Made by a program: the position numbers and the translations under genes. A model generated the notes under the pieces. It searched no databases and was not told the origin of the DNA. It worked only from the letters and a program-made list of their open reading frames with translations. Shown here piece after piece: positions 16,177 through 24,728 of a stretch of DNA of 64,000 bases (its first letter is position 1; every line of letters starts with the position of its first letter). Source of the stretch: Candidatus Thiothrix putei (GTDB lineage Bacteria > Pseudomonadota > Gammaproteobacteria > Thiotrichales > Thiotrichaceae); NCBI GenBank assembly GCA_029972225.1, contig CP124756.1:3578001-3642000 (forward strand). The letters are read 5' to 3'.

Positions 16177-16649
16177 AACGTCACCTCGTCAATAATTGCC
16201 TGATATTTCTGCTCCAGATCCTGGAAGGCTGCTGTCAGCTCAGGGTTGTCAAACAATGTCAACATGGCTTGCACATTGCCCGTTAACAGTTGGACTTTAC
16301 CATCCTCACCTTCTATCACCGTGATGGTACAAGGCAACACAACCCCCACCTGTGGCTCAATCTGAATCGCGGCGTATAGGTCGCTGAAATTACAAAAACG
16401 TACACTAACCTGGCGTGTATTCACTGAAAATTCATCCACTAAGCCCTCCTCAAGATAACGATCAGGAAATACCCGAAAGTTGTGGGCATGAATCGTATTG
16501 CGCAGGGATTCCAATGTCTCGTCAAACCCATACGGTGAGTCATACACCAAGGTTAGTTTAAGGTTATTGCCGTGCTCAGCACCCGTTGCAGTCATGGTCG
16601 TTGCCAACCACAACACACTCATCAGCATTAACTTTTTTAAGCGTTTCAT
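16173..16649 (-). CDS. Exported DUF302 protein, first gene of the pair
   Basis: The 158-aa protein has a signal peptide ('KLMLMSVLWLATTMTATGAE') and a diverged DUF302 domain: 'DSPYGFDETLESLRNTIHAHNFRVFPDRYLEEGL', 'VRFCNFSDLYAAIQIEPQVGVVLPCTITVIE', then a helical tail 'AFQDLEQKYQAIIDEVTL'. Two cysteines, in 'RFCNF' and 'LPCTI', differ in position from the downstream paralogue. It is probably periplasmic. A 32-base AT-rich palindrome stands directly upstream, and the remnant of a third copy lies further upstream at 16735-16887. Confidence 0.78.
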   Translation of the reverse strand: MKRLKKLMLMSVLWLATTMTATGAEHGNNLKLTLVYDSPYGFDETLESLRNTIHAHNFRVFPDRYLEEGLVDEFSVNTRQVSVRFCNFSDLYAAIQIEPQVGVVLPCTITVIEGEDGKVQLLTGNVQAMLTLFDNPELTAAFQDLEQKYQAIIDEVTL

Positions 16650-16664
16650 TGTAATAGCCCATTA

Positions 16665-16696
16665 CCAATAAATATTAGATTTTTCTAATATATTGG
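16665..16696. promoter_or_regulatory. Extended AT-rich palindrome upstream of the DUF302 pair
   Basis: CCAAT, two bases, ATATTAGA, loop TTTT, TCTAATAT, ATTGG: eight-base perfect inner arms and five-base perfect outer arms with a two-base bulge. It lies 15 bases before the DUF302 start codon, in a normal operator position. No regulator is identified. Confidence 0.5.
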
Positions 16697-16734
16697 CAAA
16701 TTTATTTAACTTCAAGCAATAGTATATTTTTTAA

Positions 16735-16887
16735 TCAAAAGGTCACTTCATCCAGAATGGTGTCGTAGCTCGCCTTGATATGCGCAAACACCTCATCCAA
16801 TTGATGGTTATTAAAAAGCTTTGCCAAGGCTGTGACGTTTGCAGCCACCAGTTTAACTGAGCCATCCTCCTGCTCAATTGATGTGGG
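16735..16887 (-). pseudogene. Remnant of a third DUF302 gene (C-terminal part only)
   Basis: The frame translates to 'EQEDGSVKLVAANVTALAKL' followed by 'IKASYDTILDEVTF' and a stop. It lines up with the last 50 residues of the adjacent DUF302 protein ('GEDGKVQLLTGNVQAMLTL ... QKYQAIIDEVTL'). Upstream the frame is closed by a stop at 16890-16888 and no start codon is available, so the N-terminal two thirds have been lost. Confidence 0.72.
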
Positions 16888-16996
16888 TCAGTATATTAGG
16901 CTTAAGCACTGGCAGATTGATAAACATCAATTACCCTGAATTTCATGGAGGGGGATAATGAAACAATTCCACCACATACCCACAAGGTAAGCGCTC

Positions 16997-17254
16997 ATGA
17001 ATGAAACATCTCTCACCCGCCTTATGTATACACTCATTATTGTAGGGTTAGGCATTGCAGCGGTGGGCGTCGGGCTGGTTATTTTCACCGACATTGTGAC
17101 GGGGTATGGCATACAAGGTATCGCACTCGTGGCAGGCTTGATTGCAGGTGGCTTGTTTTTATCAATTCCAGCAAAAATTTACCTGACACTGCAACTGATG
17201 AAACGCAATGATGAAAAAGTAAAAGCCAGGCGCGAACGTGGCGAAATCCGTTAA
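16997..17254 (+). CDS. Small two-helix membrane protein
   Basis: This 85-aa hypothetical protein has two clear membrane helices at about residues 8-31 and 39-61, linked by a short loop 'VTGYGIQG', and a strongly basic and acidic cytoplasmic tail 'KRNDEKVKARRERGE'. AAGGTAAG lies upstream of the ATG. No family is recognised. A hairpin follows the stop. It is probably a real gene because its hydrophobic pattern is regular and it has its own terminator, but no function can be assigned. Confidence 0.65.
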   Translation: MNETSLTRLMYTLIIVGLGIAAVGVGLVIFTDIVTGYGIQGIALVAGLIAGGLFLSIPAKIYLTLQLMKRNDEKVKARRERGEIR

Positions 17255-17270
17255 GCGATAGCCCTAAAGC

Positions 17271-17297
17271 AAGAAGGCCGCCAATGGCAGCCTTCTT
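17271..17297. terminator. Hairpin between convergent small membrane and DoxX genes
   Basis: Perfect arms AAGAAGGC and GCCTTCTT enclose an 11-base loop in which GCC and GGC can also pair. It lies between two convergent genes and probably stops both transcripts; the U-rich run is short. Confidence 0.55.
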
Positions 17298-17320
17298 CGC
17301 ACCACAATCAAACGACCGTA

Positions 17321-17944
17321 TTACAGCTTGCTGATACCTAGTTCGTCAGTTGCATCAATTTCAAAAGGGTCATGATGCGCGGTTTTACTGTCAATACGTT
17401 TCATGAAACCACGGTAAATGAACCAGTCTAAACTCACCCAACGCCCGGCTCCCATGAAAAATAGTGCCAGCAACAGCACGAAATAGACCAAATAGACTTC
17501 TGTCTGGTTATTCACCATAGTGGTATAGCCATGGCTCATGACTAACTGCTGCATAGTGGTGAGGAAACCCGCTTCGCCCATTGCCATTAAACCGAGTACG
17601 ACAACCACAAACATTAACGCCAACACCACCCAACGCACTGCGAAACCTAAAACCAACAGAATCGCCGCTACAATTTCAATCGTACCAAGCAAAATCAGCA
17701 GCGTTTCAGCACCCATTCCAGAAAGCACCGTATTGCTCATCGCGGCAACACTTTGCTGAAAAGCTTCCGTATTAACCCAAGTTAACGGGTTATAAATCAC
17801 AAAATCAGAACTGGAAAACAGTCCTAAATGCTTCACGCCAGATACCCAAAACATCGGCGCAAGAAACAGGCGGATCGCAAGCGGTGCAATAAAATCAAAG
17901 ATACGCATCCATTCGAGGCTGAAAAAGCCAACAAGAAACTTCAT
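17321..17944 (-). CDS. DoxX-family membrane protein
   Basis: This 207-aa protein has about four membrane helices. The first shows the DoxX pattern 'APLAIRLFLAPMFWVSGVKHLG', followed by an inserted loop and 'ETLLILLGTIEIVAAILLVLGFAVRWVVLALMFVVVVLG', the family core. The long C-terminal cytoplasmic tail 'FMKRIDSKTAHHDPFEIDATDELGISKL' is typical of the larger proteobacterial DoxX proteins. The family is variously linked to thiosulfate or quinone metabolism and to HvfX-type operons; no partner gene is present here, so no specific role is claimed. Confidence 0.78.
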   Translation of the reverse strand: MKFLVGFFSLEWMRIFDFIAPLAIRLFLAPMFWVSGVKHLGLFSSSDFVIYNPLTWVNTEAFQQSVAAMSNTVLSGMGAETLLILLGTIEIVAAILLVLGFAVRWVVLALMFVVVVLGLMAMGEAGFLTTMQQLVMSHGYTTMVNNQTEVYLVYFVLLLALFFMGAGRWVSLDWFIYRGFMKRIDSKTAHHDPFEIDATDELGISKL

Positions 17945-18019
17945 GAAACAACTCCTCAGGAATTGGGAAATACGGGTGAAATCAAACTTTTCAGGGGATT
18001 ATAGTCGATTTCTGACACA

Positions 18020-19909
18020 TCAGTTTGTGTTGTATTGTGGCACAGGATATAAGGTTACGCCAATGCGAATCCGCCCACCATACCCGGCTTTAACCCGTTG
18101 CACGATACCCTTGGCATCTAAACCACAACTAGCCAGTTGCTCTTCACGTTGGGCATGGTCGATATAACTATCCGGCAACCCCAGATTCAACACCTCCACG
18201 CTTAATCCCGCTTCGTGCAAGTATTCGTTCACCGCACTGCCAGCCCCGCCCATAACAGCATTGTCTTCCAACGTCACCAAAAGTTCGTGGGATTGCGCCA
18301 ACTCTTTCAGCATCGCTTTATCCAACGGCTTGACGAAACGCATATTGACCAGTGTTGCATTCAGATCTGCGGCAGCGGCTTGCGCTTCAGGCAATAACGA
18401 ACCAAACAACACAATGGCAACCGCCTGACCGGTGCGTAACTTTACCGCTTTGCCTAAAGGAATCGCTTGCATCTCCGTTTGGGGTTCAATACCCATCCCT
18501 TTGCCACGCGGGTAACGTACTGCCGTTGGGCAATTCATCTGAAATGCCGTATACAACATCTGGCGGCATTCATTTTCATCGGCGGGAGCCATCACCACCA
18601 TGTTCGGAATACAGCGCAAGAAAGACAAATCGTAATTCCCCGAATGCGTCGGGCCATCCGCCCCCACCAAACCGGCACGATCAATCGCAAATACCACCGG
18701 CAAGTTCTGAATCGCCACATCGTGTATTAATTGATCATACGCCCGTTGCAAAAAGGTCGAATAAATGGCTACCACCGGCTTTAAGCCTTCACACGCCAAA
18801 CCCGCCGCCAGTGTGACAGCGTGTTGTTCAGCAATACCGACGTCGAAATAACGCTCAGGAAAACGTTCTGAAAATGCCACCAAACCCGAACCTTCACGCA
18901 TCGCAGGGGTAATCCCCACCAAACGCTGATCCTGCTCTGCCATATCACACAACCATTGCCCAAACACTTGCGTATAAGTCGGTGTGGATTTTTTCGCGTT
19001 GGCGACCAGACCCGTTTTCAAATTGAAGGGGACAACGCCATGATAGGTACAAGGGTCTTCCTCGGCTGGCTCGTAGCCTTTACCTTTTTGGGTCAGTACA
19101 TGCAACAAGCGTGGACCTTTGATGCTTTTGAGATTTTGCAGCACCCGTACCAACTCTTCAACATCATGCCCATCAATAGGGCCATAGTATTTGAAGCCCA
19201 TCTCCTCAAACAACGTCCCCGGCAACACCATGCCCTTCATGTGTTCTTCGGTCAGTTTCGCCAGTTTGGAAAGGGATTTGCTGTGTGATAACGCTTTTTT
19301 ACCACTTTCACGCATAGTGGAATACATCCGCCCCGATAATAAACGCGTCAGGTATTTACGCAAAGCACCCACATTAGGTGAAATCGACATTTCATTATCA
19401 TTAAGAATCACGATCAGGTTAGCGTCTACATCACCCGTATGATTCAAGGCTTCATACGCCATCCCCGCCGTCAAAGCACCATCGCCGATAATCGCAATCG
19501 AATGGTAATCCTCGCCTTTGTGCTGTGCGGCTAACGCCATCCCCAACGCCGCACTGATCGACGTGCTGGAATGCCCTACACCAAACGTATCGTATTCACT
19601 TTCACTGCGTTTAGGGAAACCGGCTAACCCCTCTTTCTGACGAATGCTGCTCATCTGCTCACGTCGCCCCGTGAGGATTTTATGCGGGTAAGCCTGATGA
19701 CCGACATCCCACACCAGCTTATCCTTCGGTGTATCAAAAGCATAATGCAAGGCTACCGTCAATTCGACCGTACCTAAATTGGAAGAAAAGTGCCCGCCGC
19801 CTGTCGACACAGAATTCAGCAAAAACTCGCGCACTTGAGCACATACTGCTGGCAGTTGCTCAAGTTCCAGGCGACGTAACTCGGCAGGAGAATAAATCGT
19901 ATTAAGCAC
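18020..19909 (-). CDS. dxs: 1-deoxy-D-xylulose-5-phosphate synthase
   Basis: This thiamine-diphosphate enzyme condenses pyruvate and glyceraldehyde 3-phosphate to DXP, the entry step of the non-mevalonate isoprenoid pathway and a precursor of thiamine and pyridoxal. '[18 protein letters not shown]' near 142 is the ThDP/metal motif, '[15 protein letters not shown]' holds the catalytic Glu, and '[15 protein letters not shown]' and the C-terminal transketolase domain follow. The 629-aa length is standard. It lies 69 bp downstream of ispA, giving the common xseB-ispA-dxs isoprenoid cluster. Confidence 0.97.
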   Translation of the reverse strand: MLNTIYSPAELRRLELEQLPAVCAQVREFLLNSVSTGGGHFSSNLGTVELTVALHYAFDTPKDKLVWDVGHQAYPHKILTGRREQMSSIRQKEGLAGFPKRSESEYDTFGVGHSSTSISAALGMALAAQHKGEDYHSIAIIGDGALTAGMAYEALNHTGDVDANLIVILNDNEMSISPNVGALRKYLTRLLSGRMYSTMRESGKKALSHSKSLSKLAKLTEEHMKGMVLPGTLFEEMGFKYYGPIDGHDVEELVRVLQNLKSIKGPRLLHVLTQKGKGYEPAEEDPCTYHGVVPFNLKTGLVANAKKSTPTYTQVFGQWLCDMAEQDQRLVGITPAMREGSGLVAFSERFPERYFDVGIAEQHAVTLAAGLACEGLKPVVAIYSTFLQRAYDQLIHDVAIQNLPVVFAIDRAGLVGADGPTHSGNYDLSFLRCIPNMVVMAPADENECRQMLYTAFQMNCPTAVRYPRGKGMGIEPQTEMQAIPLGKAVKLRTGQAVAIVLFGSLLPEAQAAAADLNATLVNMRFVKPLDKAMLKELAQSHELLVTLEDNAVMGGAGSAVNEYLHEAGLSVEVLNLGLPDSYIDHAQREEQLASCGLDAKGIVQRVKAGYGGRIRIGVTLYPVPQYNTN

Positions 19910-19978
19910 GTTGGCTAACCCCTAATCGTCAAACCGTAAATATGGCATTGTGGTGGGTTTTGATCTTACTATTGATAT

Positions 19979-20875
19979 TTATCGTATACGCTTAACCGTG
20001 AACTCGGCAATTTCACGCAACAAATGGGCAGAGTCGCCGAAGGATACCAAAGCTTCCAGTGCTTCGTCATACAAATCCTGTAGTTTCATTTTAGAAGCCG
20101 ACAAACCGATAATAGAAGGGTAAGTCGGCTTACCGGCCGCCTCATCCGCACCACGGGTTTTACCCAATGTTTGGGTATCGCTTTCCACATCCAAAATATC
20201 GTCTTGCACTTGGAATGCCAGCCCGATGCACTTGGCAAAATGATCGAGTTGTTGCAAATGTTGGACATCCAATACATCCACACTATACGCGGCTAACAAC
20301 ACACTAGCACGAATCAATGCGCCCGTTTTGTGGATGTGCATGTTTTCCAACTCAACTTCAGTCAATGTTTGTCCAACTGCTGCCAAATCAATTGCCTGCC
20401 CCCCCACCATACCGCGAGAACCAGCCGCCTGCCCCAACAATTCCATCATGCGCAAACGTTGCGCGGGTGAAGCCGTCATACGCGGATGAGCAGCTAATAA
20501 CTGAAATGCTAACGCCTGCAAAGCATCTCCCACCAAAATCGCCGTCGGCTCATCAAAGGCTTTGTGGCAGGTGGGCTTGCCTCTGCGCAAATCATCGTCA
20601 TCCATTGCAGGCAAATCGTCATGCACTAATGAATACACATGAATCAGCTCAAGTGCCGCAGCAGGAATATCCAGATGTTCAGGCGTAATTCCCAGCGCAT
20701 CACCGGTAGCATAGACCAACAATGGGCGCATCCGCTTACCGCCATTCAACACCGAATAGCGCATGGCTTCATGCAACATGGCTGGATGAGTAGTGGCAGA
20801 CGGCAACACCTCTTCCAACACAGATTCAATACGCGCTTGCCAAGCTTGTAGACGAGTATGCACATTCAGCATCAA
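19979..20875 (-). CDS. ispA: Farnesyl diphosphate synthase (polyprenyl synthetase)
   Basis: It makes C15 (geranyl/farnesyl) diphosphate from IPP and DMAPP. The first aspartate-rich motif 'DDLPAMDDDD' (about 86-95) and the second 'QVQDDILDVE' near 228 are intact, with 'NGGKRMRPLLV' at 45-54 for substrate binding. The residues before the first motif ('IHVYSLVHDD') match short-chain enzymes rather than octaprenyl synthases. The start is one of two adjacent ATGs (20875 or 20872); the latter overlaps the xseB stop. It lies between xseB and dxs, the usual arrangement. Confidence 0.95.
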   Translation of the reverse strand: MMLNVHTRLQAWQARIESVLEEVLPSATTHPAMLHEAMRYSVLNGGKRMRPLLVYATGDALGITPEHLDIPAAALELIHVYSLVHDDLPAMDDDDLRRGKPTCHKAFDEPTAILVGDALQALAFQLLAAHPRMTASPAQRLRMMELLGQAAGSRGMVGGQAIDLAAVGQTLTEVELENMHIHKTGALIRASVLLAAYSVDVLDVQHLQQLDHFAKCIGLAFQVQDDILDVESDTQTLGKTRGADEAAGKPTYPSIIGLSASKMKLQDLYDEALEALVSFGDSAHLLREIAEFTVKRIR

Positions 20876-21120
20876 GCGTCCCCCTGTTGCGGAAAATCGC
20901 TTTCCTGCCCATCAGCACTCAACAACTTAACACGCTGCTCAGCGATTTTAAGCGCCTCTTGACACAACCGAGTCAACTTCACCCCGCGTTCAAATTCTTT
21001 AAGGGAATCTTCCAGCGATAGCTCACCGCCTTCCATACGTTGCACCAAGGTCTCTAGTTCAGTCATTGCCGTCTCAAAATCCGGTTGTGCCTGGCTAGCT
21101 TCAGCCTGTTTTCTCGGCAT
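20872..21120 (-). CDS. xseB: Exodeoxyribonuclease VII small subunit
   Basis: This 82-residue protein has the XseB core 'FETAMTELETLVQRMEGGELSLEDSLKEFERGVKLTRLCQEAL', a helical hairpin that binds several to one XseA large subunit to form the single-strand-specific nuclease. It is the first gene of the xseB-ispA-dxs unit and overlaps ispA by four bases. xseA is not in the window, as is usual. Confidence 0.93.
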   Translation of the reverse strand: MPRKQAEASQAQPDFETAMTELETLVQRMEGGELSLEDSLKEFERGVKLTRLCQEALKIAEQRVKLLSADGQESDFPQQGDA

Positions 21121-21208
21121 GTTTATCCTGCCTATGCATATAAATTAAGATAGTAAAGCGTAAGTTGTCGCAAGGGGCAAGCCTAGACAGCGTATTCTTT
21201 GGAGAACG

Positions 21209-21253
21209 TACTGCAAATACAGTAAACTCTTTTTCATGAATATTATAATATTC
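21209..21253 (+). promoter_or_regulatory. Promoter region of the DUF2914 gene with two palindromes
   Basis: TACTG, six bases, CAGTA (21209-21224) is followed by a perfect 16-bp palindrome GAATATTATAATATTC (21238-21253), which contains a TATAAT-like -10. The second palindrome would place an operator directly over the -10. No -35 box is convincing. Confidence 0.35.
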
Positions 21254-21274
21254 TAATTTTAAGAGAGCAAAACC

Positions 21275-21895
21275 ATGTTGAACAACTGCATGAAAACAAC
21301 AGCCTTCCTGATGCTAACAGGGGTAATTAACCCGATCAGTTGGGCAGAAGAAGCGCCGATTATCTCACACCCCACCACCATACCAGCAGCAGCTCCTCCA
21401 GCACCAAGCGTTGCACCGCAACCGCAAGTAGCACGTGCCACGTTTACCACCAACATTAGCGCCCGTGAACCCGCTAATGCAGTAACGCGCATTAGTGCTG
21501 GACAAACCGTGTATTACTTTACAGAACTGGTTGGATTACAAGGTCGTGTCATCACCCATCGTTGGGAAAAAGATGGTACATTCCAACTAGGCTTGCAATT
21601 TCCTGTAGGCGGGCAACGCTGGCGAGTACACTCCAACAAAACGATCCCCCCCACCCTACCGGGGACATGGACAGTTACAGTCCTTAATGACGACGGTTCA
21701 ACTTTACGGCAAGACACGTTAATCGTTGACCCGATCACACCAAGCGAACCCACCCCCACTCCTGTACCAGCCCCTGCCGCCGCGTTACCTACCTCTCCAC
21801 CACCCAATGTAACAACACCGGCTATTGAGACACCAAAGGACGCCGCCACACCAGAAAAAAACTCACAAGCGATCTGGGATACGCTAACACGTTAA
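21275..21895 (+). CDS. Exported DUF2914 protein with proline-rich flanks
   Basis: The 206-aa product has a signal peptide ending near 'ISWAEE', an Ala/Pro-rich spacer, and a DUF2914 domain at about 48-155. Domain marks are 'ARATFTTNISAREP', 'YYFTELVGLQGRVITHRWEKDG', 'QRWRVHSNKTIPP' and 'GTWTVTVLNDDGSTLRQDTL'. The tail is Pro/Thr-rich. DUF2914 has a carbohydrate-module-like beta fold in models, and its role is unknown. It is probably periplasmic. Upstream palindromes suggest regulation. Confidence 0.78.
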   Translation: MLNNCMKTTAFLMLTGVINPISWAEEAPIISHPTTIPAAAPPAPSVAPQPQVARATFTTNISAREPANAVTRISAGQTVYYFTELVGLQGRVITHRWEKDGTFQLGLQFPVGGQRWRVHSNKTIPPTLPGTWTVTVLNDDGSTLRQDTLIVDPITPSEPTPTPVPAPAAALPTSPPPNVTTPAIETPKDAATPEKNSQAIWDTLTR

Positions 21896-21912
21896 ACGTA
21901 ACAACCAGAAAC

Positions 21913-21940
21913 GGCAAGCGGGCCAAAAAGCCCGCCTGCC
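21913..21940. terminator. Terminator hairpin between DUF2914 and zapD genes
   Basis: GGCA-A-GCGGGC and GCCCGC-C-TGCC arms (one internal mismatch) enclose a six-base A-rich loop, placed between convergent genes. The T-run after it is short. Confidence 0.6.
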
Positions 21941-21966
21941 ATTACCTAATTTTCACCGCACAACGC

Positions 21967-22731
21967 TCAGAAAGAACACAACACTAATGTGAAAGGTACA
22001 TCCTTTTGATTCTGCTTACCCCGCTCTGCCAACATATCAGCATTCACGAAACGCAGGGTAAAACGCTGCTTACCTGCACTGATTTCAGGGTAATAATCAA
22101 CATTATCAGGCAATTCAACCCGCATCATCTGATAAGGCTTTCGTGCTTCTAACATCGACTGGTAGAAACCTTCCTTAGCCAATTCATCCTGACGCTCACC
22201 GAAATCACGCACGATATTCAGCAAGTCACGGGCTGCTGCATTAGCCGTTACATACGGTTCGATCCATTCGCGCAAATCATCGACCCGCACATGAATCGCT
22301 TGCTCTTGCCAGTAATGAAAGAGTGGAATATCAAAACCATTAAGCCCACCTGGCAACGTGGAACGTTGGCGCAAGCTATTGAAGAACATATGATTTTTTA
22401 AATGCTGTCCCAACTGCCCCCGCTGTTGATACAGCACATCGCTATGGTAATTGAGCTTTTCCAACACAGCATCAAGACGGGTAGCATCCGCCTCTTCCTT
22501 GCGCAACAATAAACGTGCTGACTGCCCCATCCGGTCAATTTCTTTGAGAATTTCACTTTTGACATCAAGGCGGGCAGACAAGTTATAAAGATCCAGCAAC
22601 AAATGCAAAGCCGCTACCGTATCTTCAGGTTTAGGATCAGTGGAAATATGGTATTGAAATCGCCCCATTAGCAATTCCAATCGCATAAATAGGCGAATCT
22701 TTTCGTTTAGCGGTTGCTCATAACCAATCAT
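21967..22731 (-). CDS. zapD: Cell division protein ZapD
   Basis: ZapD binds the FtsZ C-terminal tail and bundles FtsZ filaments at the Z-ring. 'YEQPLNEKIRLFMRLELLMGRF' at the N-terminus is the family hallmark. 'GGLNGFDIPLFHYW', 'LLNIVRDF' and a C-terminal 'YPEISAGKQRFTLRFV' also match E. coli ZapD. The ATG at 22731 (254 aa) aligns with the E. coli start; an upstream ATG pair at 22788 would add 19 unconserved residues. Neither has a good ribosome site. It lies downstream of coaE, a conserved pairing. Confidence 0.92.
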   Translation of the reverse strand: MIGYEQPLNEKIRLFMRLELLMGRFQYHISTDPKPEDTVAALHLLLDLYNLSARLDVKSEILKEIDRMGQSARLLLRKEEADATRLDAVLEKLNYHSDVLYQQRGQLGQHLKNHMFFNSLRQRSTLPGGLNGFDIPLFHYWQEQAIHVRVDDLREWIEPYVTANAAARDLLNIVRDFGERQDELAKEGFYQSMLEARKPYQMMRVELPDNVDYYPEISAGKQRFTLRFVNADMLAERGKQNQKDVPFTLVLCSF

Positions 22732-22847
22732 GTGTGGCTCAGAAATTCGACGGATACCGTCACTCAGCGGTTGTGCATAAATCATCATAAAACACTTAAA
22801 AGCCCTGTTGAGTCGTCTTTATATCAAAAAGCCAACAGAACAAGCAA

Positions 22848-23447
22848 CTAAGCATCTGACAATTTCATGTATTTAAAATTTAAATTATCAATTTTTTCAT
22901 AAAAATCAGTAATTGATGAAGTATTGCTAATAATGTCATGAGCTTGCTGCAAACGTGCCTCACGCCCAATTTGCGATTGCATGATAGACGTGATCACACT
23001 ATCATCACTGCCATCACGCTGCTGAACACGAACATGCTGCTGCTCTGGCAAGCAATCAATTACCAAAATACGCTCGAAAAGTTGAGTATAGCCCTTTTCA
23101 AACAATAGGGGTACATCAACGATAACATAAGCATTGCGAGTACAAGCAGCTATTCTGGCAAGTATTTCAGTGCGAATGCGCGGATGAAGAATGGATTCAA
23201 GTTGTTGTAAACGCACAGGGTCACTAAAAACCGCTTGACGCAACCAAGCACGATCAAGTCCACCATCAAGTTGAAGTGCTTGTGTACCGAAGACATTAGC
23301 AATTTCCCGCAAAGCAGGTTGACCTACGGCTACAACTTCACGGGCAATAACATCCGCTTCGATCACAGGAATACCGAGTTCTCGAAAACGCTGCACTGCT
23401 GTGGATTTACCACAACCAATACCACCCGTTAAACCAATTTTTAGCAT
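22848..23447 (-). CDS. coaE: Dephospho-CoA kinase
   Basis: It phosphorylates the ribose 3'-OH of dephospho-CoA, the last step of coenzyme A synthesis. A P-loop 'GLTGGIGCGKST' lies at residues 5-16, 'IEADVIAREVV' holds the catalytic Asp, 'LDRAWLRQAVFSD' and 'LHPRIR' bind dephospho-CoA, and 'VDVPLLFEKGY' is conserved. The ATG at 23447 gives 199 aa, the family length; the longer frame would translate through the rpsT terminator. Confidence 0.95.
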   Translation of the reverse strand: MLKIGLTGGIGCGKSTAVQRFRELGIPVIEADVIAREVVAVGQPALREIANVFGTQALQLDGGLDRAWLRQAVFSDPVRLQQLESILHPRIRTEILARIAACTRNAYVIVDVPLLFEKGYTQLFERILVIDCLPEQQHVRVQQRDGSDDSVITSIMQSQIGREARLQQAHDIISNTSSITDFYEKIDNLNFKYMKLSDA

Positions 23448-23466
23448 AAACACCACACAAACGCGA

Positions 23467-23492
23467 AAGGCCGGTTGAATACAACCGGCCTT
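23467..23492 (-). terminator. Terminator of rpsT
   Basis: A perfect 11-bp GC-rich stem (AAGGCCGGTTG with CAACCGGCCTT) with loop AATA lies 28 bases after the rpsT stop. The T-run on the minus strand is short (TTTCGCG). Confidence 0.7.
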
Positions 23493-23519
23493 GAACAACA
23501 CTAAAAACCAATCAAATGA

Positions 23520-23786
23520 TTAGGCTTGCAGCGCTTTAATATGTGCGTTCAGACGGCTTTTATGGCGTGCTGCTTTGTTCTTGTGAATGATGCCTTTGTC
23601 AGCAATGGAATCAATCACAGGCACAGCCGCTTGATAAGCAGACAAAGCAGCTTCGCGGTCGCCAGCGTCAATCGCACGCAGGACATTTTTAATTTGTGTA
23701 CGTAAACGTGTGCGCATATGACGGTTATGCATACGGCTTACTTCGCTCTGGCGAACACGTTTCTTAGCTGAAGCTATGTTAGGCAA
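23520..23786 (-). CDS. rpsT: 30S ribosomal protein S20
   Basis: This 88-aa basic protein begins 'MPNIASAKKRVRQSEVSRMHNRHMRTRLRTQIKN' and carries the S20 three-helix pattern ending 'KGIIHKNKAARHKSRLN'. It binds 16S rRNA in the 30S body. It is a single-gene unit with its own promoter and terminator, as in other proteobacteria. GGGAG precedes the ATG. Confidence 0.96.
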   Translation of the reverse strand: MPNIASAKKRVRQSEVSRMHNRHMRTRLRTQIKNVLRAIDAGDREAALSAYQAAVPVIDSIADKGIIHKNKAARHKSRLNAHIKALQA

Positions 23787-23827
23787 GGGTATTCTCCCGA
23801 AAAACCAATCCGAAAAACAAGGCGCAT

Positions 23828-23856
23828 ATTATGCAGCGATTCCACTGTCACAGCAA
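23828..23856 (-). promoter_or_regulatory. Promoter of rpsT
   Basis: TTGCTG (23856-23851), a 17-base spacer and CATAAT (23833-23828) on the minus strand, about 42 bases before the rpsT ATG. Confidence 0.55.
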
Positions 23857-23873
23857 CACCTTGAGCATAAAAT

Positions 23874-24728
23874 TTACTGAATATGACCGAGAATACCGTC
23901 GAGTTCATCTAGACTATTGTATTCAATGACTAATTTACCTTTGCCGGTGCGATTGTAGCGAATAGCAACTTTAGCACCAAGGGTATCAGCTAGCGTTTGT
24001 TCCAACTTCAACACATCAGGTGATGACTTAAATTCGGGTTCTGGCTTTTGCCCTACCTCTAGAATATTTTTAACTAGACGCTCCGTTTCCCGCACCGACA
24101 GTTGGCGCTCAGCAACTTTCCGGGCAATGTCCACTTGTTGTTGCCCCGCCAATGCGAGTAAAGCACGAGCGTGTCCCATTTCAAGCTGCCCTGCATCCAC
24201 CAACGCTTTGGTTTCAGGCTGTAATTCTAACAAGCGTAATAGATTGGTCACCGCTGCGCGTGAACGTCCCACGGCTTCGGCGGTTTGCTGATGCGTCAAA
24301 CCAAACTCGTCGATCAAGCGACGTAAAGCCGTTGCCTCTTCCAGCGAATTAAGGTCTTCGCGCTGAATATTTTCGATCAGCGACATTGCAGCGGCTGACT
24401 GATCGGGAATATCGCGCACAACCGCCGGAATTTCATGCAATCCCGCTAACTGTGCTGCCCGCCAGCGACGCTCGCCTGCAATCAGCTCGTATTCGCCACC
24501 ACCCAGTTTACGCACCACTACCGGCTGCACCAAGCCTTGGGCTTTAATGGAATCAGCCAACTCTTGTAGGGCGTCAGGATCCATCCGAGTACGCGGTTGA
24601 TACTGACCGGGGCGAATCCGTTCTACAGGAAGTCTTTTCAGAACGGTATCCTCAGCCTGCTCTCCCTCACCTCGCACAGAACTCAACAAAATATCGAGAC
24701 CGCGCCCTAAAGCCGGTTTTTTTACCAT
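23874..24728 (-). CDS. parB: Chromosome partitioning protein ParB
   Basis: ParB is a CTP-dependent DNA clamp that loads at parS and guides origin segregation with ParA. The N-terminal ParA-interacting stretch is 'KPALGRGLDILL', then the CTP-binding region 'LQELADSIKAQGLVQPVVVR' and 'YELIAGERRWRAA', with 'IENIQREDLNSLEEA'. The helix-turn-helix 'LTHQQTAEAVGRSRAAVTNLLRL' follows, and a C-terminal dimer domain closes the 284 aa. It overlaps parA by seven bases. I saw no parS-like palindrome in the window. Confidence 0.96.
   Translation of the reverse strand: MVKKPALGRGLDILLSSVRGEGEQAEDTVLKRLPVERIRPGQYQPRTRMDPDALQELADSIKAQGLVQPVVVRKLGGGEYELIAGERRWRAAQLAGLHEIPAVVRDIPDQSAAAMSLIENIQREDLNSLEEATALRRLIDEFGLTHQQTAEAVGRSRAAVTNLLRLLELQPETKALVDAGQLEMGHARALLALAGQQQVDIARKVAERQLSVRETERLVKNILEVGQKPEPEFKSSPDVLKLEQTLADTLGAKVAIRYNRTGKGKLVIEYNSLDELDGILGHIQ

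Larger units (their letters stand above)
16650..16996. other. 347-bp stretch without an intact gene
   Basis: It contains the AT-rich palindrome (16665-16696) and the DUF302 remnant (16735-16887). It also holds a 10-codon frame (ATG 16958, TAA 16988-16990) preceded by a very strong GGAGGGGG, just before the 85-aa membrane protein. The peptide ('MKQFHHIPTR') may be a leader or a decayed gene start. Confidence 0.6.

Noticed and set aside
21209-21224. LexA box upstream of the DUF2914 gene
   Set aside because: The arms TACTG and CAGTA look similar, but the spacing is four bases too short for the CTGT-N8-ACAG site.
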